64,000 nt of DNA, from assembly GCA_917880885.1 (NCBI GenBank), contig OU862913.1, positions 45,851,460 to 45,915,459 of the forward strand. The letters are read 5' to 3'. This document shows, piece by piece, positions 12,201 through 21,998 of this stretch. The DNA comes from Limnephilus marmoratus. Lineage: Eukaryota; Arthropoda; Insecta; Trichoptera; Limnephilidae. Both the position numbers and the translations under genes were made by a program. Below the pieces are notes generated by a model. The model made no database searches. It was not told where the DNA came from and saw only the letters and a list, made by a program, of their open reading frames with translations. The stretch's first letter is position 1; the number at the start of each line of letters is the position of its first letter.

Positions 12201-14510
12201 AACTTCCTCTCCTTCCTTTCCTAAAAAAATCCACACACCATCCCCTAAGATGAAATTATTTTCCTCAAGGCCTCCTGTGTGGAGCTAATGAGTCTCCCGA
12301 TCCGGTTTGCCACGCTGAGTGTGCAAAGGCATTCGCCACAAAGACCTAGACAAACCTCACCCCGTGAACCCGGGCAGCCCTGCTAAGTCAGCAAACATAA
12401 CCAACCACTTGGGGTGACCTATGGCAGAGGTGTTGGTTATCCAATAAATGGTTCCCGGGGCGGCGGTACCTTTACTCGCCTCCCAAATTGCAAATAATAT
12501 GACACAATTTGGGGATATGTGAACAGTGGACACTGGATGGGAATTTTGTTTATTAACCTGTCAGCAACATAAGCAGATATACACGTTAAAATGACAATAG
12601 CAGTAAAGTACAATAAGCGTGTTTTTACATCAACGTGTGTCTCCACAGAAATCGTTGTAACTCCGTTATTGTTTTAGTGACATCCCTAAAACAAAAAGTA
12701 AAAGGTCGATAGTGGATCAAGCTGTACATCCCTATTCAAGTTGTCCATAGAAATACGTAAAAAGACCTATTCGGACATACGGTTGACATTTATTTTACCC
12801 GCCAAATGGCCTACGGACCGCTGGATATTGTTAATTTTTATCAAATATTTTGTATAAAATGATAAAAAATGAGGTGACAAAATGGTTTATTATACATTTA
12901 TACAATAGAATAAGTATTGCTTTTTACATAATCCGTGATTTTAGTACCGTTTTCACATAAAAACATCATGTGAGTCATTTTTACATTTTTTTAATGTTTG
13001 CATTCTAAATTTTAATATTTACAAATGTTAATATTTATTTATAATATAACAATTTGAAAGCTTATTTTGTAACCTTTCTAAAACAGTTTTTAGTATTCGG
13101 CTACGTTCAGAAATGTTTCATTTATAGAGCTTTAATTTTGAAGTGGTAATAACACAAAGTTTTCGTAAAACTGACAATTCGTTTAAGACATTAAAAGTGA
13201 ATATTCGCAATAAATCGGACAGGTTAACCACTCCAGTATTTTGCAAGTTTTTTGTCTTGAATGAACTGTCAGATTTATAAAAACTTTGTGTTATTTTCAC
13301 TTTGCAATTAAACCTCTATAAATGAAACATTTCTGAACGTAGCCGAATACTAAAAACTGTTTTTAAAAGGTTATGAAATAAGCTTTCAAATTTTTTATAT
13401 TACAAATAAATATTGACATTTGTAAATATTCAAATTTAGAGTGCAAACATAAAAAAACACACACTTATTCTATTGTATAAATGTATAATAAGCAATTTCG
13501 TCTCGTTTTTTTACCATTTCATACAATAATATTTAATAAAAAATTAGCAATGTCTAACAGCCCGTAGGCGATTTGGCAGGTGAAAACTGTTTCTACAAAA
13601 TAAGTCTTTTTCATGTACTTTCGTGGACAACTTTGAATACAAATATGAAGCTTGATTCAATATGGATCTTCTACTTTTTTTTTTAGGATTGTCACATAGA
13701 CATATGAATATTAGTAGACCAGAACATAAAGGTGAGGGGGGAAACCAACTACAGCGGGGCGCAGAGCGGGAAGATGACTTTGGAGATATGTGATTCGTCA
13801 ATAACTCAATATGACAGTATATAGGCAACTCGCATTATAATATCACCATTTAGTTCTTAAAAGTAAACTCTGCTTTTGAATGAATAGACCTTTTTACATG
13901 GGAGCGCGAATTGCTCGCCGCGTATTGAACAAATTTGCGAAGTCTAAATATGGCAAAGTAAAGTTTGTTTATTTTCAGTCTCCAATATTTTGTTGCCGTA
14001 TTTAGTTAGTACACTTTTACAAATGTTTCATAATTTACTTACCCTGTAAACATCGACGAGCACACGCCATGAATCTCGAGTGATAGTATATATTTACACA
14101 TTTTCAAAACACAAACCATGTTTTTTGCGGTGTTATTTCGTAAAATGCACCGATGAGCGCTCGACGCTGGCTCGCAGAAGAATGATGACGTTACATTTTT
14201 TAGATTCACGCGAAGCCATACTCAATCCCAGCCGGTTCCAAGGAACCGGTATGGGGAGGGGGAAACAGTACGCTTTTATCACTTAGGGCAGGTCTACTAA
14301 TATTCATGTCTATGGGTTGTCACTGAACAATAACGGAGTTATAAAGATTTCTGTGGGAACAATTGTCATATTGTCGTGTAAACATGCTTACGGGTCGGAG
14401 TGGTTAACATTTTGTTATTGAATTTCCAGGTGGTCCTGGTGAGGAGTCTATTCGACGAAAGGTCCCGACTGCACGGCCTGATGAAGAAGATTCCCCTCGG
14501 CAGATCCTAG
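6111..14510 (+). CDS. p24/TMED family cargo receptor (TMED1/5-like), last three exons; 5' exon outside window
   Basis: p24 proteins are type I membrane proteins of ER-Golgi vesicles that help load cargo in COPII/COPI transport. Exons 6111-6287, 11479-11778 and 14430-14510 join in phase 0, with AG acceptors and GT donors, to give 186 codons and a TAG stop. The first exon has the GOLD-domain core (VIDGRLGSLDIGFMLTAPGG, GDYSFCFDNTHS). The second continues VYFDLLIEN, then an unusually acidic stretch (SEEEEDEGDAGDASDPLDAD), a helical coiled-coil segment and a membrane helix that finishes in the last exon (VVLVRSLF). The short basic tail lacks a terminal KKXX. Length and order fit the p24-gamma group. 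The signal peptide and N-terminal GOLD strands are missing and not seen in 3.4-6.1 kb, so that exon probably lies upstream. The exons are GC-rich against AT-rich transposon-filled introns. The choice between TMED1 and TMED5 is not settled. Confidence 0.88.
6288..7140. repeat. intron with pyrimidine-rich repeat element
   Basis: From about 6315 to 6740 there is a C/T-rich block (ccctcccc-type units, 6395-6615) between sequences that reappear, inverted and with a purine-rich core, at about 59690-59890 (tttagtggtatagcac; gagctctggtgttac). This suggests one repeat family with a variable GA/CT core. ORFs called in the block are low-complexity shadows. 6860-7140 is AT-rich with nothing recognised. 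Confidence 0.5.
7143..7292. mobile_element. short hairpin MITE with TA target duplication
   Basis: The two arms (about 65 bp each, 7143-7207 and 7229-7292) are near-perfect inverted copies sharing tttcttcatttaccgagaat and an internal ttagcattt motif. They flank a short loop, and TA dinucleotides sit on both sides (7141-7142, 7293-7294). This is the build of a Tc1/mariner-type MITE. The family is not named. Confidence 0.7.
7700..10553 (-). pseudogene. LINE ORF2: AP endonuclease and reverse transcriptase, one stop and two frameshifts
   Basis: 10553-10041 encodes the endonuclease (LSETHV, GGVIILLKD, IIGDFNINMK). A TGA at 10041-10043 interrupts, but the same frame continues through 10016 to 8649 with RT motifs (FRPVNMLPKYEQVMEYII, QSGFRNNNSCETAL, FLDFQRAFETID). 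A one-base shift near 8655-8670 moves to frame 8715-8188 (VPQGSVLGPILIILY, RLFADDALIYI). A second shift in a 7-A run near 8225 leads to the C-terminal part ending at 7700 (QILQNKAMRIIL, NNIPNEI). The lesions are few, so the copy is only moderately old. No start Met can be assigned with certainty. Confidence 0.85.
10656..10979 (-). pseudogene. LINE ORF1 3' fragment, zinc-knuckle protein
   Basis: From the truncation point the frame reads KFIKEVKTKRGDVNYTI, TEVDGKTYHRMLQEG, a short segment usual before the knuckles in such ORF1 proteins. Then a one-base shift near 10825-10850 puts the CCHC knuckle CYKCNGYMHKAQDC and a second Cys/His motif in another frame, ending at 10656. ORF1 proteins of this kind bind the element RNA. 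Confidence 0.75.
11479..11778 (+). CDS. TMED-like gene, coiled-coil and membrane exon (100 codons)
   Basis: The acceptor attttcag ends at 11478 and the donor gtaatg starts at 11779; exactly 300 nt. It encodes the last GOLD strand, the acidic insert, the helix (RRMSDLLAAMRTHL...QARD) and most of the transmembrane helix (SAGQTLAMVAIGALQ). Confidence 0.88.
11930..12490. repeat. inverted-repeat interspersed element with CR1-like tail inside
   Basis: Arms of about 100 bp (about 11920-12018 and 12345-12445) are inverted copies, sharing ataggtcaccccaagtggtt and gaggtttgtctaggtc. They flank about 325 bp that includes a CR1-like 3' tail (12140-12290). One arm plus the same tail recurs at 61440-61755, so this is a mobile repeat unit rather than a chance palindrome. 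No ORF. Confidence 0.6.
12555..13227. mobile_element. piggyBac-like MITE A
   Basis: The ends are TTAACCTGTC (12555) and GACAGGTTAA (ending 13227), a 10-bp terminal inverted repeat bounded by TTAA on both sides. The internal sequence matches element C and, inverted, elements B and D. No coding capacity. Confidence 0.7.
13224..14407. mobile_element. piggyBac-like MITE B, abutting A at a shared TTAA
   Basis: The ends are TTAACCACTCC (13224) and GGAGTGGTTAA (ending 14407). The TTAA at 13224-13227 serves as the right end of A and the left end of B. Because A and B are in opposite orientation they form a long inverted repeat (about 12830-13180 against 13265-13560). B contains a 620-bp hAT-like insertion. 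Confidence 0.7.
13695..14314. mobile_element. hAT-like MITE nested in element B
   Basis: The ends are catagacat(at)gaatattagt and its inverse, a TIR of about 23 bp. Flanks gattgtca (13687-13694) and ggttgtca (14315-14322) are an 8-bp duplication with one mismatch. Element D (about 21040) shows the uninterrupted target, gggttgtcacta. No ORF with known homology. Confidence 0.65.
14430..14510 (+). CDS. TMED-like gene, terminal exon (26 codons plus stop)
   Basis: The acceptor aatttccag ends at 14429. The exon encodes VVLVRSLFDERSRLHG and a basic tail ending in TAG at 14508-14510. Its 5' side abuts a piggyBac-like element ending only about 22 bp upstream (TTAA 14404-14407), so that element's end forms the polypyrimidine side of the intron. 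A variant poly(A) signal attaaa sits near 14578. Confidence 0.85.
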   Translation: MVLVRSLFDERSRLHGLMKKIPLGRS

Positions 14511-15410
14511 ACTAGCCTATCTCACAACAAACCATAAACGTACTAAGTAAAAGGTACTATGTATGTGTGTAAAGTCCATTAAAAGAAACGACAACGCGGC
14601 ATTTTTTAATACAAAACTTAATTTTGGATTTGAGGGCAAAATATCCAACCAAACTAAATAATCTAAACGAAAATATGAAAGAGAACAAGACACAATACAG
14701 TGAAACCCTCTTAAGAAGTTCTCTCTTAAGACGTTTCGTGGCTTAAGAAGTTTGGTTTTTTCGGTCCCCCGTCCCAAAATTGGCCCAATTTTTCCCATAT
14801 ATAAGGTTTTCCTGCTTAAGAAGTTTGTTTTTTCCGGTCCCTTGGAAAACTTCTTAAGGGGTCGTCCATTAATCACGTGATGTTTTTTTAGCAACTTTTT
14901 AACCCCCACCCCCTGATGATATGTGGTGAGGTTTTAGATTAACCCCCCCCCCCCCCCCCCGAAATAACGTGTATTTTTTTAGTGCAAAGAATTTTGAAAT
15001 TTTCAGAATATTATCACGAAAAATCACAAATAATTGCCTAAGTTTGCCTCTAAAATCACAAAAAATTCAAATCTTTTATGTGCTATTATATTTCAGAATT
15101 TAAAACACAAATAAATAAATTAACACAAATCATTACTAGATATTTGATATACCTTTTAATTACAAAAATAATTTTTCAGTTTTTTTTGGGTATTTTGGCC
15201 TCAAATTCAAAATTAAGATTTGTATGAAACACACAGCCATTTCGTTTAAGAAAATGTAAAAAAAATGGAGGACGTTGCCATCGTTTAAATGGCCGCACCA
15301 AAATGGTTCAAAGGTAAAATATTGTTACTTTACAAAGCAATCAATATATCAAAAGGTGTTCATAAATTGGAGGGAATATCTCTAAATCATATATAACGAA
15401 ATAATTGCAT
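14511..15410. other. 3' flank of TMED-like gene with MITE fragments
   Basis: 14696-14860 has a TIR-like start cagtgaaaccctcttaag and repeated cttaagaagttt motifs, resembling a pogo/Tigger-type MITE whose far end is cut off by another repeat start (ggggtcgtccattaatcacg). A run of 20 C residues follows (14943-14962). 15120-15260 matches one arm of the TTAA element at 22384-23103. No gene seen. Confidence 0.45.
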
Positions 15411-15790
15411 GCAAATGCATATCGACGCTTCTTCTTCTTGTGCCCTGTCTGTTCAACGGACGTTGGCTATCATGTAGGCTATGCGCACTTGTTTACTGCG
15501 GCCCGGAACAGCTCTACAGTAGACTGGCCAAGCCACTGTCTCAGGTTTTTCAGCCATGATGTTCTCCTTCTTCCAGGGCCCCGTCTTCCGGCAATCTTTC
15601 CCTGCATTATGGGATGCAAGATCTCATACTTCTCTGGATGTCTCATCACATGTCCAAGATATTGAAGTTTTCGGATTTTTATTGTTTTAATAAATTATTT
15701 TTCTTTATTCACCTGAACCATAACATCATTGGTAACCCTGTTCATCCAGCTTATTTTAAGTATTCTTCTGTAGGTCCACATCTCGAATGC
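15410..15790 (-). mobile_element. second RTE-like LINE family, 3' end
   Basis: The minus strand encodes the C-terminal tail of a LINE reverse transcriptase: EMWTYRRILKISW, then LGHVMRHPEKYEIL, IMQGKIAGRRGPGRRRTSWL and RQWLGQ, ending in a stop near 15485. The 3' tail ends in gaagaagaagc. The same 3' tail is present at 63843-63925. One in-frame stop (near 15690) marks it as dead. Confidence 0.75.
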
Positions 15791-15883
15791 CGACGATATA
15801 CTAATCATATCGACATTGGAAAGGAAAAATGTCTACAGCGCCATATAGCTGTGACATTAAAGATGAACCTAACTAATTACTAA

Positions 15884-17155
15884 CAATCACGCCGTTTCTC
15901 CTCGGGGGTAGGCAGAGAAGACGGACCGCCAAACAACTTGGTCTTGGCACACACTCCTTGCCTCATTCACATTCATACATCGTCTCATACATACTCTTTT
16001 ATTATTCTAACCCTAGGCATGGCCTGACTCAAGTATCTGATTTTTATTTTTTACATTTTAGAGACAGGAGGCCCTAAGAAAAGCAATTCCCCTCGGGGCC
16101 TATGTTATCTTAGAGGATGCCTTTTGGAGGGTCTTTTTAGAAAGGAAGGAGAGGAAGTTATGGGAAGGAAAAGGGTATTAGGAGTGGGTCAGTGTGACCA
16201 GGAGTGACATACGTATGAATTCATCCCTCCCACTGCAGTGCAAGGCGATGTTCCGAGAGAGTACAGCTGAAAAGTACAAATATATAATAGTATAGTATAA
16301 GTCAAAGGGACTCTCTCAACCATTATTTCCTGATCCGGCCTGCCATGTAGCTGGTGGGCAGACTCCTCCGCCACCAAGACCCAATTGGGGTTCACTTGGG
16401 ATTCACTTAATGTGTACCTCGGGCGTCCCCGACTTCTACCATTCACATTTGCGTCATATATTCTTCTTACACTCCTTTCTTCGTTCATTCGCTCTACATG
16501 CCCAAACCATTTCTTAATTTTACTCATTACGCTTACATCAGCTTTGCATTCTTTGCGTACCTCCCTTTCCTCACACGATAATACATGGTTTTACCATACA
16601 TTTGCCTCAGCGATCTCATTTCTACAGCATTCAGTTTACTTTCATCCTTCCTCTGCCAGTTCCACGCCTCGCTACCGTACACCATGGTAGGTACCATAAC
16701 TCCATTATGGACCGCTAGTTTCGCTTCTGTGGACAGTTTTTTGTTAGCGCCAACGGCATTCAGTCCTCCATTAATGGAGTTACCTGTATTTACCCTTCTT
16801 TCAATATCTCTATCAGCCTTCCCATCTCTCTTAAACATACTTCCCAAATACACAAACTCATCCACCTGCTCCAAGTATTCATCATTCACAACTATATTGC
16901 ACTCTGTTTTCGTGCTCTCTCTTTCAAATACCATGACTTTAGACTTACTTACATTCATCATTAACTCATTCTTCATTCAACCTAGACACGAGAGACTGTA
17001 GATCTTCCATAGTGTTAGAAATCAGCACCGCGTCATCAGCATACAACAGGCAACATACTTTCAGATACTCAATTTGGCTCCAATCCCACCTCTTTCAATT
17101 CTTTCATATAATTCTCTAACAAACTTGATTTGCATAAATAAACGATATAGCTTAT
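15884..17155 (-). mobile_element. RTE-type LINE copy 2, interrupted
   Basis: On the minus strand it runs from an RT YADD region (about 17030) through NELMMNVSKSKVMVFERE and YLGSMFKRDGKADRDIERRV to RIYDANVNGRSRGRPR and the 3' end near 15884. The YADD to NVSKSK segment is frame-broken. An insertion of about 355 bp (16042-16398) lies between gtatctga and ttcacttaatg, where copy 3 is continuous. Confidence 0.85.
16042..16398. repeat. SINE/CR1-tail-like insertion inside RTE copy 2
   Basis: It contains the CR1-like tail block (aggaggccctaagaaaagca to ggtattaggagtgggtcagtg) joined to the ctggtgggcagactcctccg repeat also seen at 5930-6035. Copy 3 of the RTE (26330) gives the uninterrupted sequence, so the boundaries are fairly clear. 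I see no obvious target duplication. Confidence 0.55.
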
Positions 17156-17190
17156 TGTTTAGGTTCATCTTTAATGTCACAGCTGTGTGA

Positions 17191-17966
17191 TAGGCTTGTT
17201 GAAAAAGTATCGATATTTTTAATTCAATATATCGATATTTTTAGCCGATATATCGATACAAAATATCCAATATCGAAAATTGTATCAAAAACGATATTTT
17301 TTTAAATTTATGTATTTAAAGTCACTATATTCCAAAACCGTATAGGAACGAACGGAAAAAGTAACTGTATTGGGTCATGACATCTGGCGGTTGAAATTTT
17401 AACAATTAAAAGCTTACAAATCTGTTGTCTTTGCATTAGTATTTGTGATCACTAATATTATCTCATGTATGTAGGTACGTACATAGACGTGTATGCTATT
17501 TTTCGCCATTTTTTTCTAAGCCACTCCTATGTGTTGGTTCCCAATTGTCTATGATTATTGACTATACCTTGTTCCAAACACGAAGTCCTTTTTGACAGAT
17601 TACAGATACGCCAATTGAATGTTACTGAGATGCATACAAACTTTGTATGCGTCTCAGTTTACATAAAAGTTAGAAGACAGCTTTTATTTTTTGATATTTT
17701 TGTAATTATTACCTAATAAAAATGAATACTGATAAAAATACCTTCATTTTTATTGAGATTTTTGTACATTAAAAAAAGCACATTGTGTGTAATTACTATT
17801 GATAACATTGAGCTGAATACACTATTATTTTAAAAACGCAAAATCTCTTGAAAATTTGACCGATATATCGATATTTTTTCCTCGATATATCGACGTCGAT
17901 ATTGATATTTTAATAAATATCGATACATCGATATATCGATATTTTTTTTCACTTTCGACATCCCTA
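17191..17966. mobile_element. hAT-type nonautonomous element, perfect 8-bp TSD
   Basis: The element starts TAGGCTTGTTGAAA and ends with the inverse of TAGGGATGTCGAAA, and both ends carry clusters of atcgatat. The duplication ctgtgtga flanks it exactly (17183-17190, 17967-17974). A related empty-site sequence is at 15805-15870 in inverse orientation (gctatatggcgctgtagaca). No transposase remains. Confidence 0.8.
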
Positions 17967-18614
17967 CTGTGTGACGCTGTAGACATTTTTCCTTTCCAGC
18001 GTCCATATTATCAAAGTAGCCATTTATTAGATGTTCAATAAAAATTATATGGAAGAAACATAACCTCACTTTTGAAATTTCTATAAATTGTTCTAATGTC
18101 AGTGTTGCCATAATAATGAAAGATTTTAGTTCTATTTTCTTAAATTTCTATGCTTTCTTGATGGACTGTAATAAGCACCGTAAAATGGTGTGTCAATTTT
18201 TAACTTTAAATTATTTTATTTCGTATTAGATAATTTTATGTTATCTTTATTGCAAATGTTTGAAATATGTATATATCATTCATCCAGTTGATTAGTCAAA
18301 CATCTCTGAAATATAGAAATTAAAATTGAGTATGAGTTATATGTGTTAGTATACTCTCTATCTAGTGAGTAACTTGTCAAAAACTTACGTAAGTCGTAAA
18401 TTTTACTTATGATTGTAAAGCTGGCTTTACTGTGGTATTAGTTTTGTCACGAGGACAAGAACTGGTGCATTTTTGGTTGTAATACTTTTCTAAGTCAATT
18501 GTTTAATTTGTAACCAACGAATCTTATGATAAGCAATACTTGCCCTCGTTGATATTTAAACCCGCAACCCTTGGCTCCATAGGCAAGGAACTTGTCATTT
18601 TATCTATTTATATG
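17967..18614. other. unassigned AT-rich sequence
   Basis: 17975-18001 is the right half of the repeat split by the 776-bp hAT element. A box-B-like gggtttaaat on the minus strand near 18550 hints at a tRNA-derived SINE scrap but is too weak to call. No gene seen. Confidence 0.3.
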
Positions 18615-19360
18615 ATATGATAATGTCTAAAAGGGATCGAAATGAAAATCTAGTCTCCTTCAACGGAAGCAATCTTCCCAACAGGACCTCCATCGATATG
18701 CTTGGTGTAACTCTAAGTGACCAGCTCAGGTACGGGGGCTCCATCGAAACCAGAGTTAAGTTAGCCTCTCACAAACTGGGCGTACTGTACAGGGCCCGCA
18801 GATACTTTAATAGTTCACAGCTGCTAACCCTGTACAAATCACAAGTGCGCCCCACGGTTGAATTCGGCAGCCACATCTGGTCTGGAGCTCCAAAATACCT
18901 AAAAAAAAACCCTTGACTCTGTGCAAAAACGGGCGGTCCGTTTGATAGATTCTCCCATCTTAACAGACAGACTACAATCTTTAGAGCATAGGCGTCAGGT
19001 GGGAATGCTGTCCTTGTTCTACTGGTATTACAATGGAAGATGCTCTGAGGAACTAGCGTCATTGATCCCCTCGGCACCGGTGCATAGTCGGGAAACACGC
19101 CAAACACGCGCCCAACATTTGTACACAGTTGACATTAGTCACATGAGAACGGGTCGTTTCTATGACTCGTTCGTGAGTTCAACGGCTCGGCTGTGGAACG
19201 ATTTGCCGGCCTCTGTGTTTTCTCCCTCCTACAACATGGGTCTCTTCAAGACCCATGTTCACTCCTTCCTTTCCTCAAAAAGACCCTCCACACAGCATCT
19301 TCAAAGATGACAGGCCCTGAGGGAAATTATTTTCTTCAGGACCTCCTGTGTAGAGTTAAT
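18615..19360 (+). mobile_element. CR1-like LINE 3' end, copy 1
   Basis: Two adjoining frames encode the end of a LINE reverse transcriptase: SIDMLGVTLSDQLRYG, KLGVLYRARRYF and LYKSQVRPTVEFGSHIW (18617-18916), then SVQKRAVRLIDSPIL, FYWYYNGRCSEEL, TARLWNDLPASVFSP and a stop (to 19310). The break is a one-base change in the A run at 18900-18909. The 3' tail reads ggccctgagggaaattattt...cctcctgtgtagag. The 5' side is truncated. Confidence 0.8.
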
Positions 19361-19729
19361 GTAAAAAAAACCAATGACATTGCAAACACATAGATAGGTT
19401 ATTGTTTCACTAAATTAACACAAAATGTAACCAGTAACAAGTACACTTGTATTGGTCTAATTTGTTTGCTTTTGGGAACAGCTCACATAGGTCTTATAGA
19501 AATCGTTGTCTCTCTTACTGTCATGGTGACAAAAATGATCTAAACGGTGCCAGAAAGAGAAAATATCACACTTTATATTTGAATCTAGAAGTTAACCACA
19601 GAAAAATTACAATATGCACCTCTATGAAACCAAAGTTACCGACCGCAATTGTAGAAATTTTTTTTTGAAACTGAATTTTTTTTATGAAACAACAAAAAAT
19701 TGAGATGACAATGAAGTTTTTTTTAACAT

Positions 19730-20290
19730 TAACTCCACACAGGAGGTCCTGAGGAAAATAATTTCCCTCAGGGCCTATGTCATTTGAGGTTCCATGCCAA
19801 CTCAGAATGAAACCAACTCGGAAACACCTCAGAAAGGTCATTAAAAGCTATGAAAAAATAATTTTAAAATAGCCGGTAACCCTAACCTAACTTAATCTAT
19901 TTAAACAATTTTTTTATATTTTTTATCATCACTCTTAATGACCTTTCTGAGGTGCTTCTGAGTTGGTTTCATTCTGAGTTGTCCGGTCACCGTCATCTGA
20001 GACGCTGTGTGGAGGGTTTTTTTGAAGGGAGGAAGGAATGAACATTGGTCTTGAATAGACCCATGTTGTGTGAAGGAGGAAACACAGAGGCCGGCAAATC
20101 ATTCCGCAGTCGAGCTGTTGAACACAAGAAGAAGTCAAAGAAGTGACTCATTCTCATGTAACAAATGTCAACCGTGTACAAATGTTGGGCGCGCATTCGG
20201 CGTGTTTCCCGACTATGCACCGGTGCCGATGGGATCAACAACGGTAGTTCCTCGGAATATCTTACATTGAAATACCGGTGGAACATGTTT
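19730..20290 (-). mobile_element. CR1-like LINE 3' end, copy 2, split by a MITE
   Basis: Minus-strand coding at 20286-19993 matches copy 1 (RYSEELPLLIPSAPVHSRET, LRNDLPASVFPPS). The 3' tail continues at 19778-19730 beyond a 204-bp insertion. Copies 1 and 2 converge around 19.4-19.7 kb. Confidence 0.75.
19788..19991. mobile_element. MITE with 9-bp TSD, Mutator-like
   Basis: The inverted ends share caactcagaatgaaaccaac and cacctcagaaaggtcattaa (arms of about 57 bp). The flanks gtcatttga (19779-19787) and gtcatctga (19992-20000) form a 9-bp duplication with one mismatch. CR1 copy 1 shows the empty site (gatgacaggcc). A 9-bp duplication suggests Mutator-type movement. No ORF. Confidence 0.65.
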
Positions 20291-20329
20291 ATAATACATT
20301 GGTCATTATAATGGTAATTTTAGTTAGAA

Positions 20330-20744
20330 AAAACGTAAGGCGGGCCATTTTTAAAAACGTTTTTTATGTTTGAATTAAAAATTTTAATATTTCAAAAACA
20401 ATAAATTTATTTCTAATAATAAAATTTGAAAGCATACTTCATCACCTTTCAACAAAAATTTTTAGTTTTCGGATTCATTCGAAATATATCATTTATTTGG
20501 ATTTTATTGCAAAGTGAAAATTTTCTGACCTTCTGAAAAAATATTAAGTAATGTACAAGCGCAAACAATTAATTCTTCTCAATGTTTTAAACCATAACTT
20601 GCAGAAAGTGTTTTAACCTAAAATAATTAAACTCACGCCATCCATGAAAGAGTACATTTTGAATTCTTTTAAATATCACCTGCATGTTTTTCCATCTGCC
20701 TCGACATAAATAGTTGGCAATTACCGTATCTTTTGCTTGCCACT
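20330..20744. repeat. partial inverted copy of the piggyBac-like MITE family
   Basis: 20340-20520 is an inverted, diverged counterpart of 20790-20990 (caaacataaaaaac-like, ttttgaaagstt, cggattcattcgaaa blocks) with no clear ends. The rest is AT-rich. Confidence 0.45.
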
Positions 20745-21165
20745 TTAACCACTTTAATTTTGCGATAATGCAAGTTTTTTGTATTAAACGAACTGTCAGA
20801 TTTATAAAAGCTTTGTATTATTTCCACTTCGCAATCAAAGCTCTATAAATGAAACATTTCTGAATGTAGCCGAATAGTAAAAACTGTTTTTGAAAGATTA
20901 TGAAATAAGCTTTCAAATCGTTAAATTACAAATAAATATTAACATTTGTAAATATTAAATTTTAGAATACAAACGTAAAAAAATTGTAGCTATAAATGTG
21001 AAACTTGATTCAATATGGATCTTTTACTTTTTGTTTTAGGGTTGTCACTAGAACAATAACAGAGTTACAACGATTTCTGTGGGATTAGCGTGGAAACACG
21101 CTTATTGTACTTGACTGCTATTGTTATATTGTTGTGTAAACACGTTTACGGGTCGGAGTGGTTAA
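20745..21165. mobile_element. piggyBac-like MITE D (about 420 bp, least disrupted copy)
   Basis: The ends are TTAACCACT (20745) and AGTGGTTAA (ending 21165). The sequence aligns along its length with element B without B's hAT insertion, and inverted with A and C, so it serves as the family reference here. Confidence 0.65.
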
Positions 21166-21998
21166 GATCTATACAACGTATCTATTAGTTTTGAAATGTA
21201 ATTGGTTTCAAGTCATATATTTTTAGTCATATATATGTAAAATGGTGAAAAGTGTTGGTTGTATGTTCGACTTATGGTCCAGAGATTGGGGGTTTGATTG
21301 TCACGAAAGTGCACAAATTATTTATAAGAATTAATAATTAAGGAATTGTAATCTTGCTTGTTTGATAAGCGGAATTTAGAAAATTGTATGAATTAATAAA
21401 TTATTAAAGAATTATGAATTAAGAATACCTTGCACATTTGTTTTATTTATATGTCATAGTCAAAAGTCGATATGCAGTCTCTTTTGCGGAATGACTGGTT
21501 TATCCTAGGTTTGACCAAAGCCTTCGGGCTAACCCCCAAATAAATTCTATTTTCGGCCTTTGATTAAAGTATTTTTAGTCAAACCTAGAAGTTCCTAACT
21601 TTTCAGTCAAACATCGAAAGTAAAATAATCTGTTTCTGGCTTTGCCTAGCCGATCCTAGAAGCGACTGGCAGCCTCGGTCAAACGTCGACTGTACTTGTA
21701 ACACATTTAAACAACAAGTTTATACTTGCGGTGTTCATGCAAGCAAGTTTAAGTTTTCTCTGTAAATTATTTTTCGACAACGGACGAGAATTTGCCAACC
21801 ATGTCATAGAAGAGTTAAAAGTTATGTGGCCCGAATTGTCCATAGTGCATGGAAAATAGGTTAGGTAACATTAAAATAAAAAAATTGTTTTATTACACCT
21901 AATTTAACAAACTAAGACTTTCTAATACCTAATTGAAGTTTGACTGGTCAAACCCCGATTTCATTAAATTGTGTTTTGACGTTTGCCTGACCAAATTA
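21166..21998. other. unassigned region with tcctagg / gtttgac motif clusters
   Basis: From 21495 to 21680 the motifs tcctagg/cctagaag and tttgacc/agtcaaac recur in both orientations. A similar cluster in inverse orientation follows the hAT element at 24691-24830. Together they look like the structured subterminal regions of an older element that the hAT entered. No ORF. Confidence 0.4.
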
